This document shows positions 1 through 9,983 of a stretch of 64,000 nt of DNA, piece by piece (positions within the stretch are counted from its first letter, which is position 1; each line of letters opens with the position of its first letter). The stretch is taken from the NCBI GenBank assembly GCA_963920635.1, contig OY987307.1, forward strand, positions 13,841,735 through 13,905,734, in the 5' to 3' direction. Made by a program: the position numbers and the translations under genes. The notes below the pieces were generated by a model. It made no database searches. It was not told the origin of the DNA and saw only the letters and a program-made list of their open reading frames with translations. Source of the DNA: Pseudeuparius sepicola. Taxonomy: Eukaryota; Arthropoda; Insecta; Coleoptera; Anthribidae.

Positions 1-199
1 CAACAGTTTGGTTTGAAAACAACAAGCTCTACATAGGTAGGCAATTTATTATGCATCAGCTTGTATAGGTAGTATTAGGGCAACATTCTTAAAAATAGTA
101 ACTTTGTAGAAGGTGCGATGAATGAATCAGAATTAACTTAAAACGTCGTAACGAAAACTATACAAAATTTTCATTACACACTGGAAATTCTCTCTTTTA

Positions 200-1536
200 A
201 AATGCTTAGTTCTGTCTGGGCTATCACTTTGATTTTCGAATTTACGTTTATTGTAAAGTCTACAACATGGCCCAGGTGTACTCAACAGTAGGTAGTGGAC
301 AATTTACTTCATTGATGTTAGCTATACCTTATGTTGAGTCAATTCAACAAAACTTCTACAACTAGCAGTTTTTAAAAACAATTGTATTTGTTTATCATTA
401 ATCCCTGCAATAACACAATCTACTATTTGTTCGTTGGTAAAATTTAAAGCAAGTTTATTCAGTTTTGCCAGTTTGTTAAAACAGTAATCATTGAGGTTTT
501 AACCAAGTACAATCTGATACGTTTCAGCATCACGGAATAAGTAAGCAAAATTGTCTTCGGGAGGAAATGTCTAAGGGTCCAGTAGAAAAACGATAAGGTT
601 CCATTTTTTTCGAAATCGACATTTCAGCGGCGTTTGTTAGCAATGATAAACAATGATATTTCACTAAAAACTGCGGTTGAAAATACACTGTACAGTGGAA
701 TAACGATGAGCGCCCTATGAAAAACCATGAGGTTCCCTCTCTCGGCTGGTTAGACAGTCTCTGGCGTTCTCTATTTTCAGTTTTCTATGCTTGAACGCAA
801 TTGTTCGCAATTGTTTATTTACATATTCTGTATTTTTGACAATATATAATGTTAGAATTTTCACTTCGCTTTAATTTTGAATTTTACAACTTTTAAATGG
901 ATGGAAATGTTAGGTATGGGTATACATGATGTTTTTATTCGTGCCTGGGTTCAAAATGGGGTTCTAATAAATTTTTAATCTAGAAAATTACTCAGAATAT
1001 ACTCTGAATGTCATTAAAGGTATTGGTTCAAACGTAAAAATAAAAACTATTTCACCAGTAGTTTAAAACTTTAAATTTCGTTTTACTCAACTTTGTTAAA
1101 AATGGAACCTCATCGTTTTTCTACTGGGCCCTTCGTCTGTCGTAATATTACCTGCCATTCTTTCTGTCCAAGAATACTGGTTGTTTTTCAATCCGTCATA
1201 CCAAACGCGGGCTAGGCCTTTTAATTTACCCAAAGCTAAATATGTTGTTGTTAGGTCATCCCAGTGATATAGGTGAGCACAATTATTGATTTTCCGTAAC
1301 CAATCATCGATATTTTGATTTCCTTTCGACGGATCAAAATCAGTCAATACTCGGTCGTCTTTAAAAAATGACAAGTTACGTGTCACTGAGACTGAGTTAT
1401 CTCGATTATTACCTAATGAGCCTGTACTTACAGCACGTCTAAGCACCTCAAGTTCTTGTGCCATTCTCTCAACAGTTTGGGTAGTGATAGGGGGTGTCTC
1501 TGATCTGAGGGAAGAATCTTCGTTTTCCATCTCCAA
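200..1536 (-). pseudogene. Ty3/Gypsy-like gag fragment, interrupted
   Basis: On the minus strand, 1536 to about 1131 encodes an acidic N-terminus followed by a typical Gypsy-type Gag capsid segment: a DPSKG-x-DDWLRKI stretch, then YLALGKLKGLARVWYDGL and a WTE motif. Gag would be the nucleocapsid/capsid precursor of an LTR retrotransposon. The coding sense resumes at about 570 and runs to about 200 in decayed form (FPPEDNF and IAGINDKQIQ-like segments). The two parts are separated by the fold-back insertion at 573-1132. No zinc knuckle, protease or RT is visible and no LTR was located. Family assignment rests on motif recognition; the decayed C-terminal half is less certain. Confidence 0.6.
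573..1132. mobile_element. Fold-back/MITE insertion inside gag
   Basis: The ends are inverted copies of about 35 bp. The left end (573-609) starts AAGGGTCCAGTAGAAAAACG and the right end (about 1095-1132) is its reverse complement with a few mismatches. The interior of about 490 bp has no coding capacity. It splits a Gypsy gag reading frame, so it inserted after that element. I could not identify a clean target-site duplication (a shared GTCT lies near both junctions but is not flush), so the superfamily is undetermined. Confidence 0.6.
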
Positions 1537-1560
1537 AATTCACAATACTGCACTATTTGA

Positions 1561-2080
1561 ATTATCCCACTTCTGAGATATAAAAGGGGTAATTATTATA
1601 AAAAGTCTTTGAATATAAAAGATAATGCCAATTTATTCACTCTCTCTGACATCTGATTATTGAATGCCCGACCGTGCCTCCGTTGCCCACCCGATGAGTC
1701 TCCGGGTCCCGCCCAAATGTAAACATTCTGCGTCCAGCAGGTTCATTGTAGACAAAACATACCTATATTTAGTCGCGTAAGCCTATAGATATAATACCAT
1801 CAAAATAAGGGTGAAAAACATCAAATAAAATTATTGGAATGTCCATATCAGTGTTCAATTCTTCTGGTGCCGGAACATTGAGGGTCATAAAATCGAATGA
1901 AAACAGCCTGTATCGATAAGTAACTTCATATTAGGGTTTTCAATTTGAATATAAGCTAAACTATTGCATTGCTCTACATAAATTCGACTATTTCCTTTTC
2001 CTGTTTTATTTCTTCTGTTAATGGAAAATTTCTAGCATTTTTATTATTTTGAATTTGATTTTGGGGTTCACTTTGCGCAA
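1561..2080. other. Unassigned non-coding stretch
   Basis: AT-rich sequence upstream of the gag fragment (minus orientation), with one GC-rich patch at about 1665-1720. I see no gene or recognisable repeat; a decayed gag leader or LTR is possible but unsupported. Confidence 0.4.
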
Positions 2081-2085
2081 AATAT

Positions 2086-2168
2086 ACAGGGTGTCTCATA
2101 AAACTGTGTCTGTCTCTTGCGGAAAAAATAATATGCAGGGTGTCTAAAAATCATTTTTAGACACCCTG
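2086..2168. repeat. CAGGGTGTCT MITE termini, perfect hairpin
   Basis: 2136-2151 and 2153-2168 form a perfect 16-bp inverted repeat with a one-base spacer, beginning CAGGGTGTCT and followed by TA. A second CAGGGTGTCT copy lies at about 2088. This looks like the fused or collapsed ends of a Tc1/mariner-type MITE (TA target). Confidence 0.6.
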
Positions 2169-2477
2169 TATATTTTGTGTTTCAAAAAACTGCGACTTAC
2201 TTGAAGCCCAACCTACTCCTCTGACGGATTTCAAAGAAGCTACAAATCGAGATGCCTCTTATTCAAGCAGTGTTACAGTTCATGTGCTTTCTGACCCCGT
2301 TCTTACGGACAGGCTTTCACATTATCGGAAAGGATCCCAACTTTTCAAAGATTTGTAATATTATTGGAGTATTGTGAGGGTGAGAATTGTTATTATTATC
2401 ATTTTTATTATAGCCTTCTCTCACCCTTTTGCGAGATGTTTTTCTACGTTTTCCTAGTTGTAAATTAAACACAAATT

Positions 2478-2592
2478 TTTTCGCCCAAATGTTTTTCGAA
2501 CAAATGTTTTTTCGAACAATATTTTTCAAACAATATTTTTCGAACATATGTTTTCGAGCAGGATGTTTTCGAACAAAATTCCGCGAACCGCG
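2478..2592. repeat. Degenerate ~16-bp tandem repeat
   Basis: Seven or so imperfect units of roughly 14-17 bp, built on GAACAAATGTTTTTTC, run head to tail. Any ORF reading through it is low-complexity and not supported. Confidence 0.6.
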
Positions 2593-2599
2593 AGATGCC

Positions 2600-4920
2600 T
2601 AGCTACAATGCACAACCTATAAATGGAATTTGCAGACATAAAATGACAAAAGTGTATACCCTGGATGTGCGATGTAAATAAGACAAACTCCTAAAAAGAT
2701 ACTACCAGCGTTGGAATTTAGTTTCCGTGGAGCGCGCACTTTGAGGAAATCAAATTTGGCGGACCCTTTACTTGTCTCTGTCGAGATAGCGGGAACATGT
2801 TTAAAGAGCGCCAGCCTGCTGCAGAAAGACAGAACGAAGCCGGGGCCCGGAAACTGACATACGGACATAATTTACTTTACAAAAAGGACGGAAAGAATTT
2901 GTTTCATCAAAATCACTTAGGTGGCGCTTTTGAAGTATCTAGGGTAAGTATCTTGTAGGTAATATATATACGTTTTTCCAGAAATTAGATTGTTTTTGAT
3001 GGAAAATTTACTAATTTCACATACATTTATGATCAAAGGTTATTGTGATAGCCAGTGCTAACACGGAAAAATTACTAGTCGCTGAGATACTAGGTATTTC
3101 TCGAAGAAAGCGTATGTGTGATTTTTTTTCGGCCTCGTTAAAATACTGTAATTTTCGTGCGCTATATTAATATTTTTCACACCAACTACATATGGCCATC
3201 AGCGGTGGTTTTCTATAAAGATATGTGCATACAGTCTTCCTTGACCTCGATTCGAACCAAGGTCGACCGAAGGCAGAAAAGGACGAGGGTGTATCACAAC
3301 GTTGTAGGAGTTACACAGTATACATACATATACCTATATTTTATTGTCTACGTGTACCTCATATACGAGTATAGCTGCTAAACGGATAATTGGATAAACT
3401 GTGAAAATGATTTGACGGATCGATCACACTGGTGTGGTGCAATAAAGTTAATTCAAAGGGTTGCTTGATTTTCCAACACATGAATACGCATTGGAGAAAG
3501 CGTAACTGCGATTAGTTGATTTCGATTTCATAATACTACCTCAGGATGGACGCGAAATTTTATCGGCTCAGATAACTAAGATTAGTGAATTTCATCTCAT
3601 CCAATCTGTAAATTGAAAACTAAAAGAAAAGTTTCCACATAAGAGTATAAAAATTGTCATTTCATTTATTTTCCATTTAAATAAATATTAAAAGTAAACA
3701 AAGAAAAAATTATCTCAGTCTAAATTCCACAAGTAGTTTTTAATTAAAACTGTACATGTTTCGAACCGCTATAGGGGTTTTATCTTCAGCAGTAAAAATT
3801 CTTTTCGGAAGAGAAACTGACAAAGCTATAAACAAGAGAAAAGGTATTAAGTGTATTACTCCTCCTCCGACTCAGGTATTTTATAACGAAAGACATAGTA
3901 ATCGAACGAAAGGTTGGCGTAATCTCATTATCATACTACGTGGCTCGTGTTCGAGTTCGTGGTGTGTACAGATGCCGACAAGAGCTTAATCCTATCAAAC
4001 ACATCCATTCCATGAACCAGATGCCCTCTAGTCGCTTCCAGGGCTCTCTCTGTTAATCCAATCGGTTTAGTTTTTAATAGGGTTGACAGAATAATGAAGG
4101 GGTAACGATCATGAAAAAGAGCAGGTTAACTGAGTTTAGAAGGCTTTCGGATGGTTTGATATCTAAGCACTGATACTAGTATAGGCTGTCCATTCAGTTA
4201 TTTTCCACTAGATACCGTAAAAATTCATTGAATTAAAATCGTACACACATATGTGATACTCGGTAACGAGGCATAAAGGTAGATATGCTATGTATTTCTA
4301 CATTGAAACATTTTTAAAATAGTACTTAACAAACTTCCTTGACCACGGAACAACTAATTTTTCAAAGACCATGGGATCCGTGGCATCAGGATCACTTACC
4401 TACATAATATATTCTCATTAACATTGAAAGTAATGATATTTTAACTAATCAAAGAAACGTGTAAAATATTTAGGAATGGAATACTAATACACCCAGGACC
4501 CTCCTCCAATATTTACAATTGTTGTAGATTGAAGAATGAATAGTCCATCTCCTACAGGGGAGACTGTGAGTAAAATAATTCTGTCTAAAACTGTTGTACT
4601 TCGCTTTTTTGAATATAGGTTAAGCTATGGTATAATTGGATAAGTACGTTTAACTGTTTTTCTATTTCCGCATATTCCACAATTTTATACTTCCCGTGCA
4701 AAATTTGGTTCCGCCAACAAATCACGTTTTCGCCACACGACTTTGGCTAACCCGGCTTCCCTCCTTTGTAAGAGTACTAAATACTTCTATTTTCTGCCTA
4801 TTAGATAAGAAAATTATGTAATTATAATTTTAAACCAATTCTCTAATGTAATCTGAAATGTTTTACTTTTTTTCTAGCTTGATTGGCTTATCAAAATGTT
4901 TTACTGCTGAAGATAACCGC
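2600..4920. other. No gene recognised
   Basis: About 2.3 kb of AT-rich DNA with short chance ORFs on both strands (none above 85 codons with a recognisable motif). I see no RNA gene or clear terminal repeats in it. Confidence 0.5.
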
Positions 4921-4929
4921 CTAGATGGG

Positions 4930-5225
4930 TTCACAGCTGGGCAAGTATTTATCAGCACAAATACTTTTTGTTATTTAAATACTTTCCGGTATTTATATAC
5001 TATTACAAATTGAGTATTGTTATTTGACATTACAAATACTCAACCAAAGTTTAAATACTTTTTTTGATATTTAAATACTTACAAAGTATTCAATATGCTC
5101 TAAAAATAATTAAATACTTTTTTGGTACTTAAATAATTACAAACTATTTAAAATAATCTGAAAGCATTTAAATACTTCTTATTTAACATTCAAATACCTC
5201 GGAGGTATTTGAATACTGGGTGATT
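4930..5225. repeat. AAATACTTT-rich degenerate repeat, possible hAT-type MITE
   Basis: The words AAATACTTT and AAGTATTT recur in both orientations about a dozen times over 300 bp. The left end reads CAGCTGGGCAAGTATTT, reminiscent of hAT termini, and the right end carries an inverted AATACC/GGTATT stretch. No 8-bp duplication was confirmed. Confidence 0.4.
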
Positions 5226-5471
5226 CAGTCAGGATGTAAAAAAAATTAACCCAAGGTGGAAAAAATAGCTTAATACGAATTTGAAATTAAAAAAGTTCTA
5301 AAGTCAACCGACAAAACTGAGAAATATTTTCAGAGGTGAACTAAAAGCCCTTATTAATGCTGCTTTCATAGTCAGCTGGTAAGCTCAAGCGTCAAGGCTG
5401 GGTACGCGCAAGTAGTGAGGCAAAGCGGGTGCACCATCATTCCATCTCACTCGCACTCATGTATTTTCCCA

Positions 5472-6062
5472 TATCGCTGGTTTCCAACAAAACTGACATA
5501 ACTCAAAATCGACAATTAAAGATATTAAAAAATGGATAGTGTTGGAAACTCTGATTTTTATTCCGGAAAAGTAAAAAAAAAATTAGTATAAAGGTAACTA
5601 TATAAGGATTATTTTCCGTAAAAAAGAAGTTTAGTAAATTTTGAATACAATGTAAAAAATACAAAAATACAAAAAAAATTGAAATGTGACGGTTTTCCTC
5701 AAAAATCAAAAACAAAATTAGGGTTTATTTTGAATTAAAATAACTGACACAAATCAAAATGTGCCGATATTCCTCAAAATAATTGACACTTTTTGTTTTG
5801 ATACGGTTTTCCACGAAATTGTCCCATGTAACCTCTACAACGATCAAAGCACAACTGAGATGAGTCAGTATTGCCTGTATTAAATATATGAATTTCAAGT
5901 AATGACATTTGGCTACAGTGGCGCTCTGCGGAAATTAGCTGCATTTAATTTGTGACGATTTTTCTGGTAATAATCCAGCATATTTAGAAGCCAATAGTTT
6001 AAAAATTAAAAAAATTGTATTTTTTGAGTTGTGCCGGTTTTGTCGGAAACCAGCGATATAAG
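5472..6062. mobile_element. MITE with ~38-bp terminal inverted repeats
   Basis: 5472-5510 (TATCGCTGGTTTCC then CAACAAAACTGACATAAC) reappears reverse-complemented at 6022-6060 with a handful of differences. The interior is AT-rich and contains internal repeats of a GACACAAATCAAAATG-like word. It has no coding capacity. The ORF calls across it on the minus strand are chance. Confidence 0.6.
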
Positions 6063-6197
6063 ATAACGACTTCCGGTGCGGTCTTATCGCTACTTTTGGT
6101 CTCTCTCTCTCGGCCGTAGTCGCGGCGCGGCGTTGCCGGATCCTCGATTCTGTCGTGTAGGTGCGACGTTGCCTTTTCCTGGAATGAAATAAAAAAA

Positions 6198-6270
6198 GCC
6201 CGTGGCTGGAATCGAACCTGTTCCGTTCGTGTCCCGACCCCGTCGCTCCGGCCAACTGGGCTATCGCCGC
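6198..6270 (-). repeat. tRNA-like Pol III promoter (SINE head or tRNA pseudogene)
   Basis: On the minus strand an A box (TAGCCCAGTTGG, 6252-6263) is followed by a perfect B box (GGTTCGATTCC, 6208-6218) at tRNA-like spacing. The flanking arms do not pair as a functional tRNA acceptor stem, and the T stem has mismatches. A tRNA-derived SINE head or a tRNA pseudogene is more likely than a working tRNA. The downstream side (lower coordinates) begins with a T-rich run and a GC-rich body to about 6070. Confidence 0.55.
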
Positions 6271-6364
6271 ACTTCGAAGAAGTGAAATTAAAAAGCGCAA
6301 ACTAGAATCTCGCCGACGTCATCCGTTCAGGCGCGCGCGCGCTTGCACCTCGAGGGACGCCTGT

Positions 6365-6404
6365 CAGGTAGCGTGAAAGGATCCGGATCCGGGGGCTTGA
6401 AAGG
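6365..6404 (+). promoter_or_regulatory. GC-rich motif, inverted partner at 15721-15759
   Basis: This 40-bp GC-rich stretch (begins CAGGTAGCGTGAAAGGA, ends GGGGGCTTGAAAGG) is similar, in reverse complement, to 15721-15759 inside the element. By eye roughly four bases in five match. Each copy lies upstream of a transcription unit of the Maverick element. A shared promoter or origin-type module is an inference. Confidence 0.35.
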
Positions 6405-6450
6405 CGGAGGAGTCTTGAGCCTGTCTTAGATGTCAAAATGTGCTGAGATT

Positions 6451-6616
6451 GGAAAAAATAGAGTGACCAAAAGTTAGGTTGAAAAATATAGAATGAACAA
6501 AAGTTAGGTTAAATATGAGAAAAAATATACAGGATGGAGAAGGTGAGAGAGTGGTCGAATATTAAGAGAAAAAAGGATGGAAGATATACAGTGTGGACAA
6601 ATATTAAGAAAAAAAT
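6451..6616 (+). repeat. Left terminal inverted repeat of the Maverick element
   Basis: It contains two tandem units ending in CCAAAAGTTAGGTT or AACAAAAGTTAGGTT, then a segment with ATACAGGATGGA and ATATTAAGAGAAAAAA. The same modules occur in the same order in the reverse complement of 22130-22355. Confidence 0.8.
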
Positions 6617-6674
6617 GCCTTTGCGACACCTCGTTGGACTCGTCTCGATGTCGGGAACACGAATTTGATGTTCG

Positions 6675-6684
6675 TTTATAAATA
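6675..6684 (+). promoter_or_regulatory. TATA-like box before the PLA2 gene
   Basis: TTTATAAATA lies about 32 bp before the ATG at 6716. This spacing would place transcription initiation just ahead of that ATG and favours 6716 over the upstream ATG at 6668. Confidence 0.35.
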
Positions 6685-6715
6685 TGAGCACGCGAGTGGG
6701 AACATATTCATTTCG

Positions 6716-7519
6716 ATGTTGCTAGTCACCGGTGAAGGTCTAATAAACAGTTTAATTAACAAACTACCCGTCGAATTGCATATCCCCGGCTATCAGTTTT
6801 GTGGGCCAGGAACAAAATTACGGGAAAGAATCGAAAGGGGTGATTCCGGCGTAAATAACCTTGACTCAGCCTGTAGAATTCACGACTTGGCGTATTTGAA
6901 AAATAAATCTGTGGAAGAGCGACACAAGGCAGACTGGGAATTGGAAAATCGCGCCTGGGATAGGGTCAAATCGAAAGACGCTAAATTTGGAGAGAAGGCC
7001 GCCGCTTGGTTCGTCACCACAGCCATGAAGACGAAACGAAAGCTGGGCATGGGAGCAAAACAAAAGAGACCGACATCATTTAGACGAGATATCGTAAAAA
7101 AAGTTGCAAAGTCCCTGAAAAGATCATTCGATGAACACCAACTTCACGATATGAAAAATTTGAAAAAATCATCATTGGCAGCCATCCGAGCCGCTCGCAT
7201 AGCTATTAAGAAAGCAGGAGGAAAGAAAAATATTCGGATACCGAGGATTATCCCGTTCGAGCGAAAAACTGGTGGGTTTCTACCGCTTTTGCCTCTACTT
7301 GGGGCCTTAGGAGCTCTAGGGTCGGTGGCAGGAGAAACTAGTTCTGTTGTAAGAACTATACTAGACGCGAAACAAGCGCAAAAGAAGTTGGAAGAGGAAA
7401 AACGGCACAACACAGCCATGGAAAAGATTGGAAAAGACGGTTCGGGACTATACCTACGAAAAAATAATCGTGGAGGATTTGGTCTTTTTCTCAAAAAACA
7501 ACAAAAAAACTACCAATAA
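6716..7519 (+). CDS. PLA2-domain virion protein (parvovirus/adintovirus-like)
   Basis: The N-terminal third carries a secreted-PLA2-like fold of the parvovirus VP1 type: a calcium-loop motif YQFCGPGT followed by the catalytic helix ACRIHDLAY with its His-Asp pair. Such domains breach endosomal membranes during entry in parvoviruses, and related domains occur in adintoviruses. A lysine/arginine-rich middle and a hydrophobic glycine/leucine segment (FLPLLPLLGALGAL) follow, then a charged helix and a GLYL/GLFL tail, resembling small adenovirus-type core proteins. It is first in the gene order. Start 6716 was chosen because of the TATA-like box; 6668 is possible. The last codons overlap a slippery heptamer leading into the protease frame. 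Confidence 0.85.
   Translation: MLLVTGEGLINSLINKLPVELHIPGYQFCGPGTKLRERIERGDSGVNNLDSACRIHDLAYLKNKSVEERHKADWELENRAWDRVKSKDAKFGEKAAAWFVTTAMKTKRKLGMGAKQKRPTSFRRDIVKKVAKSLKRSFDEHQLHDMKNLKKSSLAAIRAARIAIKKAGGKKNIRIPRIIPFERKTGGFLPLLPLLGALGALGSVAGETSSVVRTILDAKQAQKKLEEEKRHNTAMEKIGKDGSGLYLRKNNRGGFGLFLKKQQKNYQ
7504..7510 (+). promoter_or_regulatory. Candidate -1 ribosomal frameshift site (A AAA AAC)
   Basis: In the PLA2 frame the codons read CAA AAA AAC, giving the canonical heptamer A AAA AAC seven bases before the PLA2 stop at 7517. A -1 slip here enters exactly the protease frame, which is open from 7468 and has no ATG before 7603. A short CTGT/ACAG hairpin lies about 27 bases downstream, but it is weak. 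Confidence 0.45.
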
Positions 7520-7890
7520 AGCTACCTAATAAACCGCTGTCAGACAGAGATTTGATAAATTTTGCCAAAAAGTTAAAATTAAGAAATTTTAGAGGGGTCT
7601 TTATGCGAGACACTCTTCCACGAAACGGCCCACATAAGAACGAATCAGCAATTGTAAATTTAGACGTGGTGCGTAACAGCGGAACACATTGGGTAGCTTA
7701 TAAGAAATGCGACAATCATGTGGAATATTTTGACAGTTTCGGCGGATTAAAACCGCCCCCCGAACTGATTACCTATTTAGGGAAAGGTGTGAAAATTGCA
7801 TATAATAATAGTCCCTACCAAAAATACAGCGAAATAAATTGTGGCCATCTTTGTTTGGAGTTTCTCTATAAAAGATGTGGTTTCATGTGA
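7510..7890 (+). CDS. Adenain-like cysteine protease (maturation protease)
   Basis: This is a short C48/adenovirus-type protease. His lies in GTHWVAY (about 7687), the acidic residue in EYFDSFGG (about 7732) and Cys in NCGHLCLEFLY (about 7840), in the correct order and spacing for the adenain triad. The N-terminal FRGVFMRDTLP motif is typical of Maverick proteases. In the family it cleaves capsid precursors. There is no in-frame ATG between the upstream stop (7465) and the conserved N-terminal block, so the boundary given is where a -1 shift from the PLA2 frame would enter. Alternatives are loss of an original ATG (an ATA sits at 7516) or a one-base indel. The end overlaps the next ORF by 16 bases. 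Confidence 0.82.
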   Translation, partial: LPIKLPNKPLSDRDLINFAKKLKLRNFRGVFMRDTLPRNGPHKNESAIVNLDVVRNSGTHWVAYKKCDNHVEYFDSFGGLKPPPELITYLGKGVKIAYNNSPYQKYSEINCGHLCLEFLYKRCGFM

Positions 7891-8572
7891 AAAACGTTCA
7901 GTCATGTCATGTCATCTATTTAGATCAGGGCGCCGAATACGGATTAGCTCTTTTAGGATTTCACTCCTACAACAGCATACCGAATATTGACAAGAGCGCG
8001 GGCATAAACAAATTTTACTTCATCGATAAAAATAATCAGAGAAAGACCATAGATATTCCCACCGGTTCATATGAGATTAGCGTTATAGAATCTCAGATAA
8101 TTAAATCATTAAATTTGTCAAAGGAGACAAACCTCAAAACGACTTTTCGTTAAAGGCCAACAATAGCACTCTCCAGTGTGAGATTTATAGTCAAAACGAT
8201 TCGATAGATTTTCAAACAGAAGGTTCGATAGGAAAAATTTTGGGATTCTCGGAACGTATATTAAAGCCGGGCATACTGCATTCGTCGGATTTACCCGTAA
8301 ACATCGTTAAAGTTAGAACCGTGCATATAGACAGTAATATAACAGTCGGAGCTTATTATAATAATCGTCCCACGCATACGATATACGAGTTTGAGATAGG
8401 AGCCGATCCCGGTTACGCCATTGACGAAACGCCAAGAAACCTTCTCTACGTACCGGTGACTAAGCGAGAAATCAATAATATTACCCTATCGATTCTCGAT
8501 CAAAATTTTGAATTGGTAAATTTTCGGGGAGAAGAAATTATTGTGAGGTTGGAATTAAAGAGATTATCTTGA
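7875..8572 (+). pseudogene. Penton-like single-jelly-roll capsid protein, frameshifted
   Basis: The first part (7875-8153) contains the GFHSYNSIPNI motif characteristic of the Maverick penton/minor capsid protein. The second part continues in another frame from about 8130 to 8572, with GKILGF, RTVHIDSNI and a C-terminal IIVRLELKRL strand. One small indel near 8135-8150 separates them; otherwise no other stop interrupts either half. The protein would form the capsid vertices. The ATG at 7875 overlaps the protease end. The stop (8570-8572) overlaps the next ATG in a TGATG arrangement. Confidence 0.82.
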
Positions 8573-8772
8573 TGGGTCTAGTCTTTGACAACAGATACCA
8601 ACCATATAAAAACGATCGAAGTTATTCGCGAGGATCACAACCTGCCGCACCTTTGAGGTGTTTAGATCGTGGTAAAAATCTTACTCTCGAGAACCATTTA
8701 TTTTTGGAATCTCTCGGTTACAATGTCTCTAACGCCCCAAGTTTTCGACGTGCATCGAAACCCAAATTTTGA
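8572..8772 (+). CDS. Small protein overlapping the MCP start
   Basis: A 66-residue ORF begins at an ATG overlapping the penton stop (TGATG) and ends 50 bases inside the major capsid gene in another frame. It is basic in the middle and ends with a LTLENHLFLESLGY motif. Tight overlap on both sides argues it is a real, translated small virion or accessory protein. I recall comparable short ORFs ahead of the hexon gene in other Mavericks but cannot name a function. Confidence 0.5.
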   Translation: MGLVFDNRYQPYKNDRSYSRGSQPAAPLRCLDRGKNLTLENHLFLESLGYNVSNAPSFRRASKPKF

Positions 8773-9955
8773 CGAATCCATTCAACGGCTGGAGACACGC
8801 ACCTACTATCCCTTTGTTAAATCATTCATGAACAATGATATAGTGGAGATTACTATTAATCAAGGTGATTCCTGGCTATTAATGTATGATGCGGCAATTT
8901 GTATTAAGGGAAAGTTAACTAAGACCGGTGGAACTGGTTCGTGTAAACTCGCCAATAACGCCGCCGGATTTTTATTTGACTCTGTCTCCTACGAAATAAA
9001 TAGTAAGGAATTGGAGAGCGTGCGAGATCCGGGAATTGTAAGCGCCATAAGAGCGTATTTGTGCTATCCTCCCAACTCTGACAGATATCTGATAACTTCA
9101 GGATGGTCTTATCCCCATGAAGGTTTAGCAGTAAACGATGATGGAACGTTCAATATAAGAATGCCACTTAAACATTTATTTGGAATTTTTAACGATTATC
9201 AATACGCTATTTGTGGGAAGCAAACCATAAGACTAATAAGATCCCGCAATAATAACAACTCCTTGATGTTGAAACAAACGCCAGACACGACGGTAGAATT
9301 AACGGCAGAATTGACAATTAATAACATTGAATTAAAAGTGAAACATATTCAACCAAACGACATGATTGGGCTAGATCTGTTGGAATCAATCAAACTGGAT
9401 AAACCTATAATAATCCTATTTCGAAAATGGGAAGTGCACGAGCTTCCGGCTCTCACCAAGGACTCACAAAGAGAAATCTGGTCTGTCAAAACTTCGGCGG
9501 CCGTGGAAAGTCCCCGTTATGTTATCGTAGGGTTTCAAACTGATCATAAGGAGAACGCTAAAAAGGATTCGTCAAGATTCGATCACGTGGACATATCTGA
9601 TGTAAGATTAATATTGAACGGTGACTATTATCCGTTCGAGCGGCTCAGATTGAATTTTGCAAAAAACGACTACGTGGACGCCTACCATAACTATGTGGAA
9701 TTTTATCCCAGTTTTACGAACGTTCGAGACAAACAACATGTACTAAGCTATAATGATTTTGGAGAAGATGCTCCCCTCTTTGTCATCGATTGTTCCCGAA
9801 GAAATGAATCATTGAAATCCAATACGGTCGACGTAAAACTAGACATAGAGAGCACTAAGGGTTTTCCGGAAAAAACTCGAGTCTATTGCGTTATCGTGCA
9901 CGATTGCGTCATGGAGTATTTGCCGTTAAGTGAAATTGTTAGGAACGTGATCTAG
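8723..9955 (+). CDS. MCP: Major capsid protein (double jelly roll, hexon-like)
   Basis: Intact 410-residue ORF from ATG 8723 to the stop at 9955. Position between penton and packaging ATPase, size and beta-rich composition fit the Polinton/adintovirus hexon. Features include an N-terminal FDVHRNPNFDESI, a YEINSKELESVRDPG block typical of Maverick MCPs, a central RLIRSRN and GVQ-like strands, and a C-terminal LPLSE. An upstream GTG-initiated extension is ignored because eukaryotic initiation at 8723 fits the conserved N-terminus. It would trimerise into capsomers. It is one of the few long genes in the element without a lesion. Confidence 0.85.
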   Translation: MSLTPQVFDVHRNPNFDESIQRLETRTYYPFVKSFMNNDIVEITINQGDSWLLMYDAAICIKGKLTKTGGTGSCKLANNAAGFLFDSVSYEINSKELESVRDPGIVSAIRAYLCYPPNSDRYLITSGWSYPHEGLAVNDDGTFNIRMPLKHLFGIFNDYQYAICGKQTIRLIRSRNNNNSLMLKQTPDTTVELTAELTINNIELKVKHIQPNDMIGLDLLESIKLDKPIIILFRKWEVHELPALTKDSQREIWSVKTSAAVESPRYVIVGFQTDHKENAKKDSSRFDHVDISDVRLILNGDYYPFERLRLNFAKNDYVDAYHNYVEFYPSFTNVRDKQHVLSYNDFGEDAPLFVIDCSRRNESLKSNTVDVKLDIESTKGFPEKTRVYCVIVHDCVMEYLPLSEIVRNVI

Positions 9956-9983
9956 AAATTGCCAACTAGTTGGTGATGAGACG

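Noticed and set aside
6198..6270. Functional tRNA gene
   Set aside because: A and B boxes are good but the acceptor stem does not pair and the T stem has mismatches; kept only as a SINE/tRNA-derived signal.
5935..6300. 121-codon minus-strand ORF over the tRNA-like region
   Set aside because: It crosses MITE and SINE-like sequence and has no protein motif.
6419..6424. Exact Maverick terminus with 6-bp target duplication
   Set aside because: AGCCT occurs near both candidate ends but the adjoining hexamers do not match, so no boundary was claimed.
7144..7494. Antisense ORF opposite the PLA2 gene
   Set aside because: A shadow of the plus-strand coding sequence with no motif of its own.
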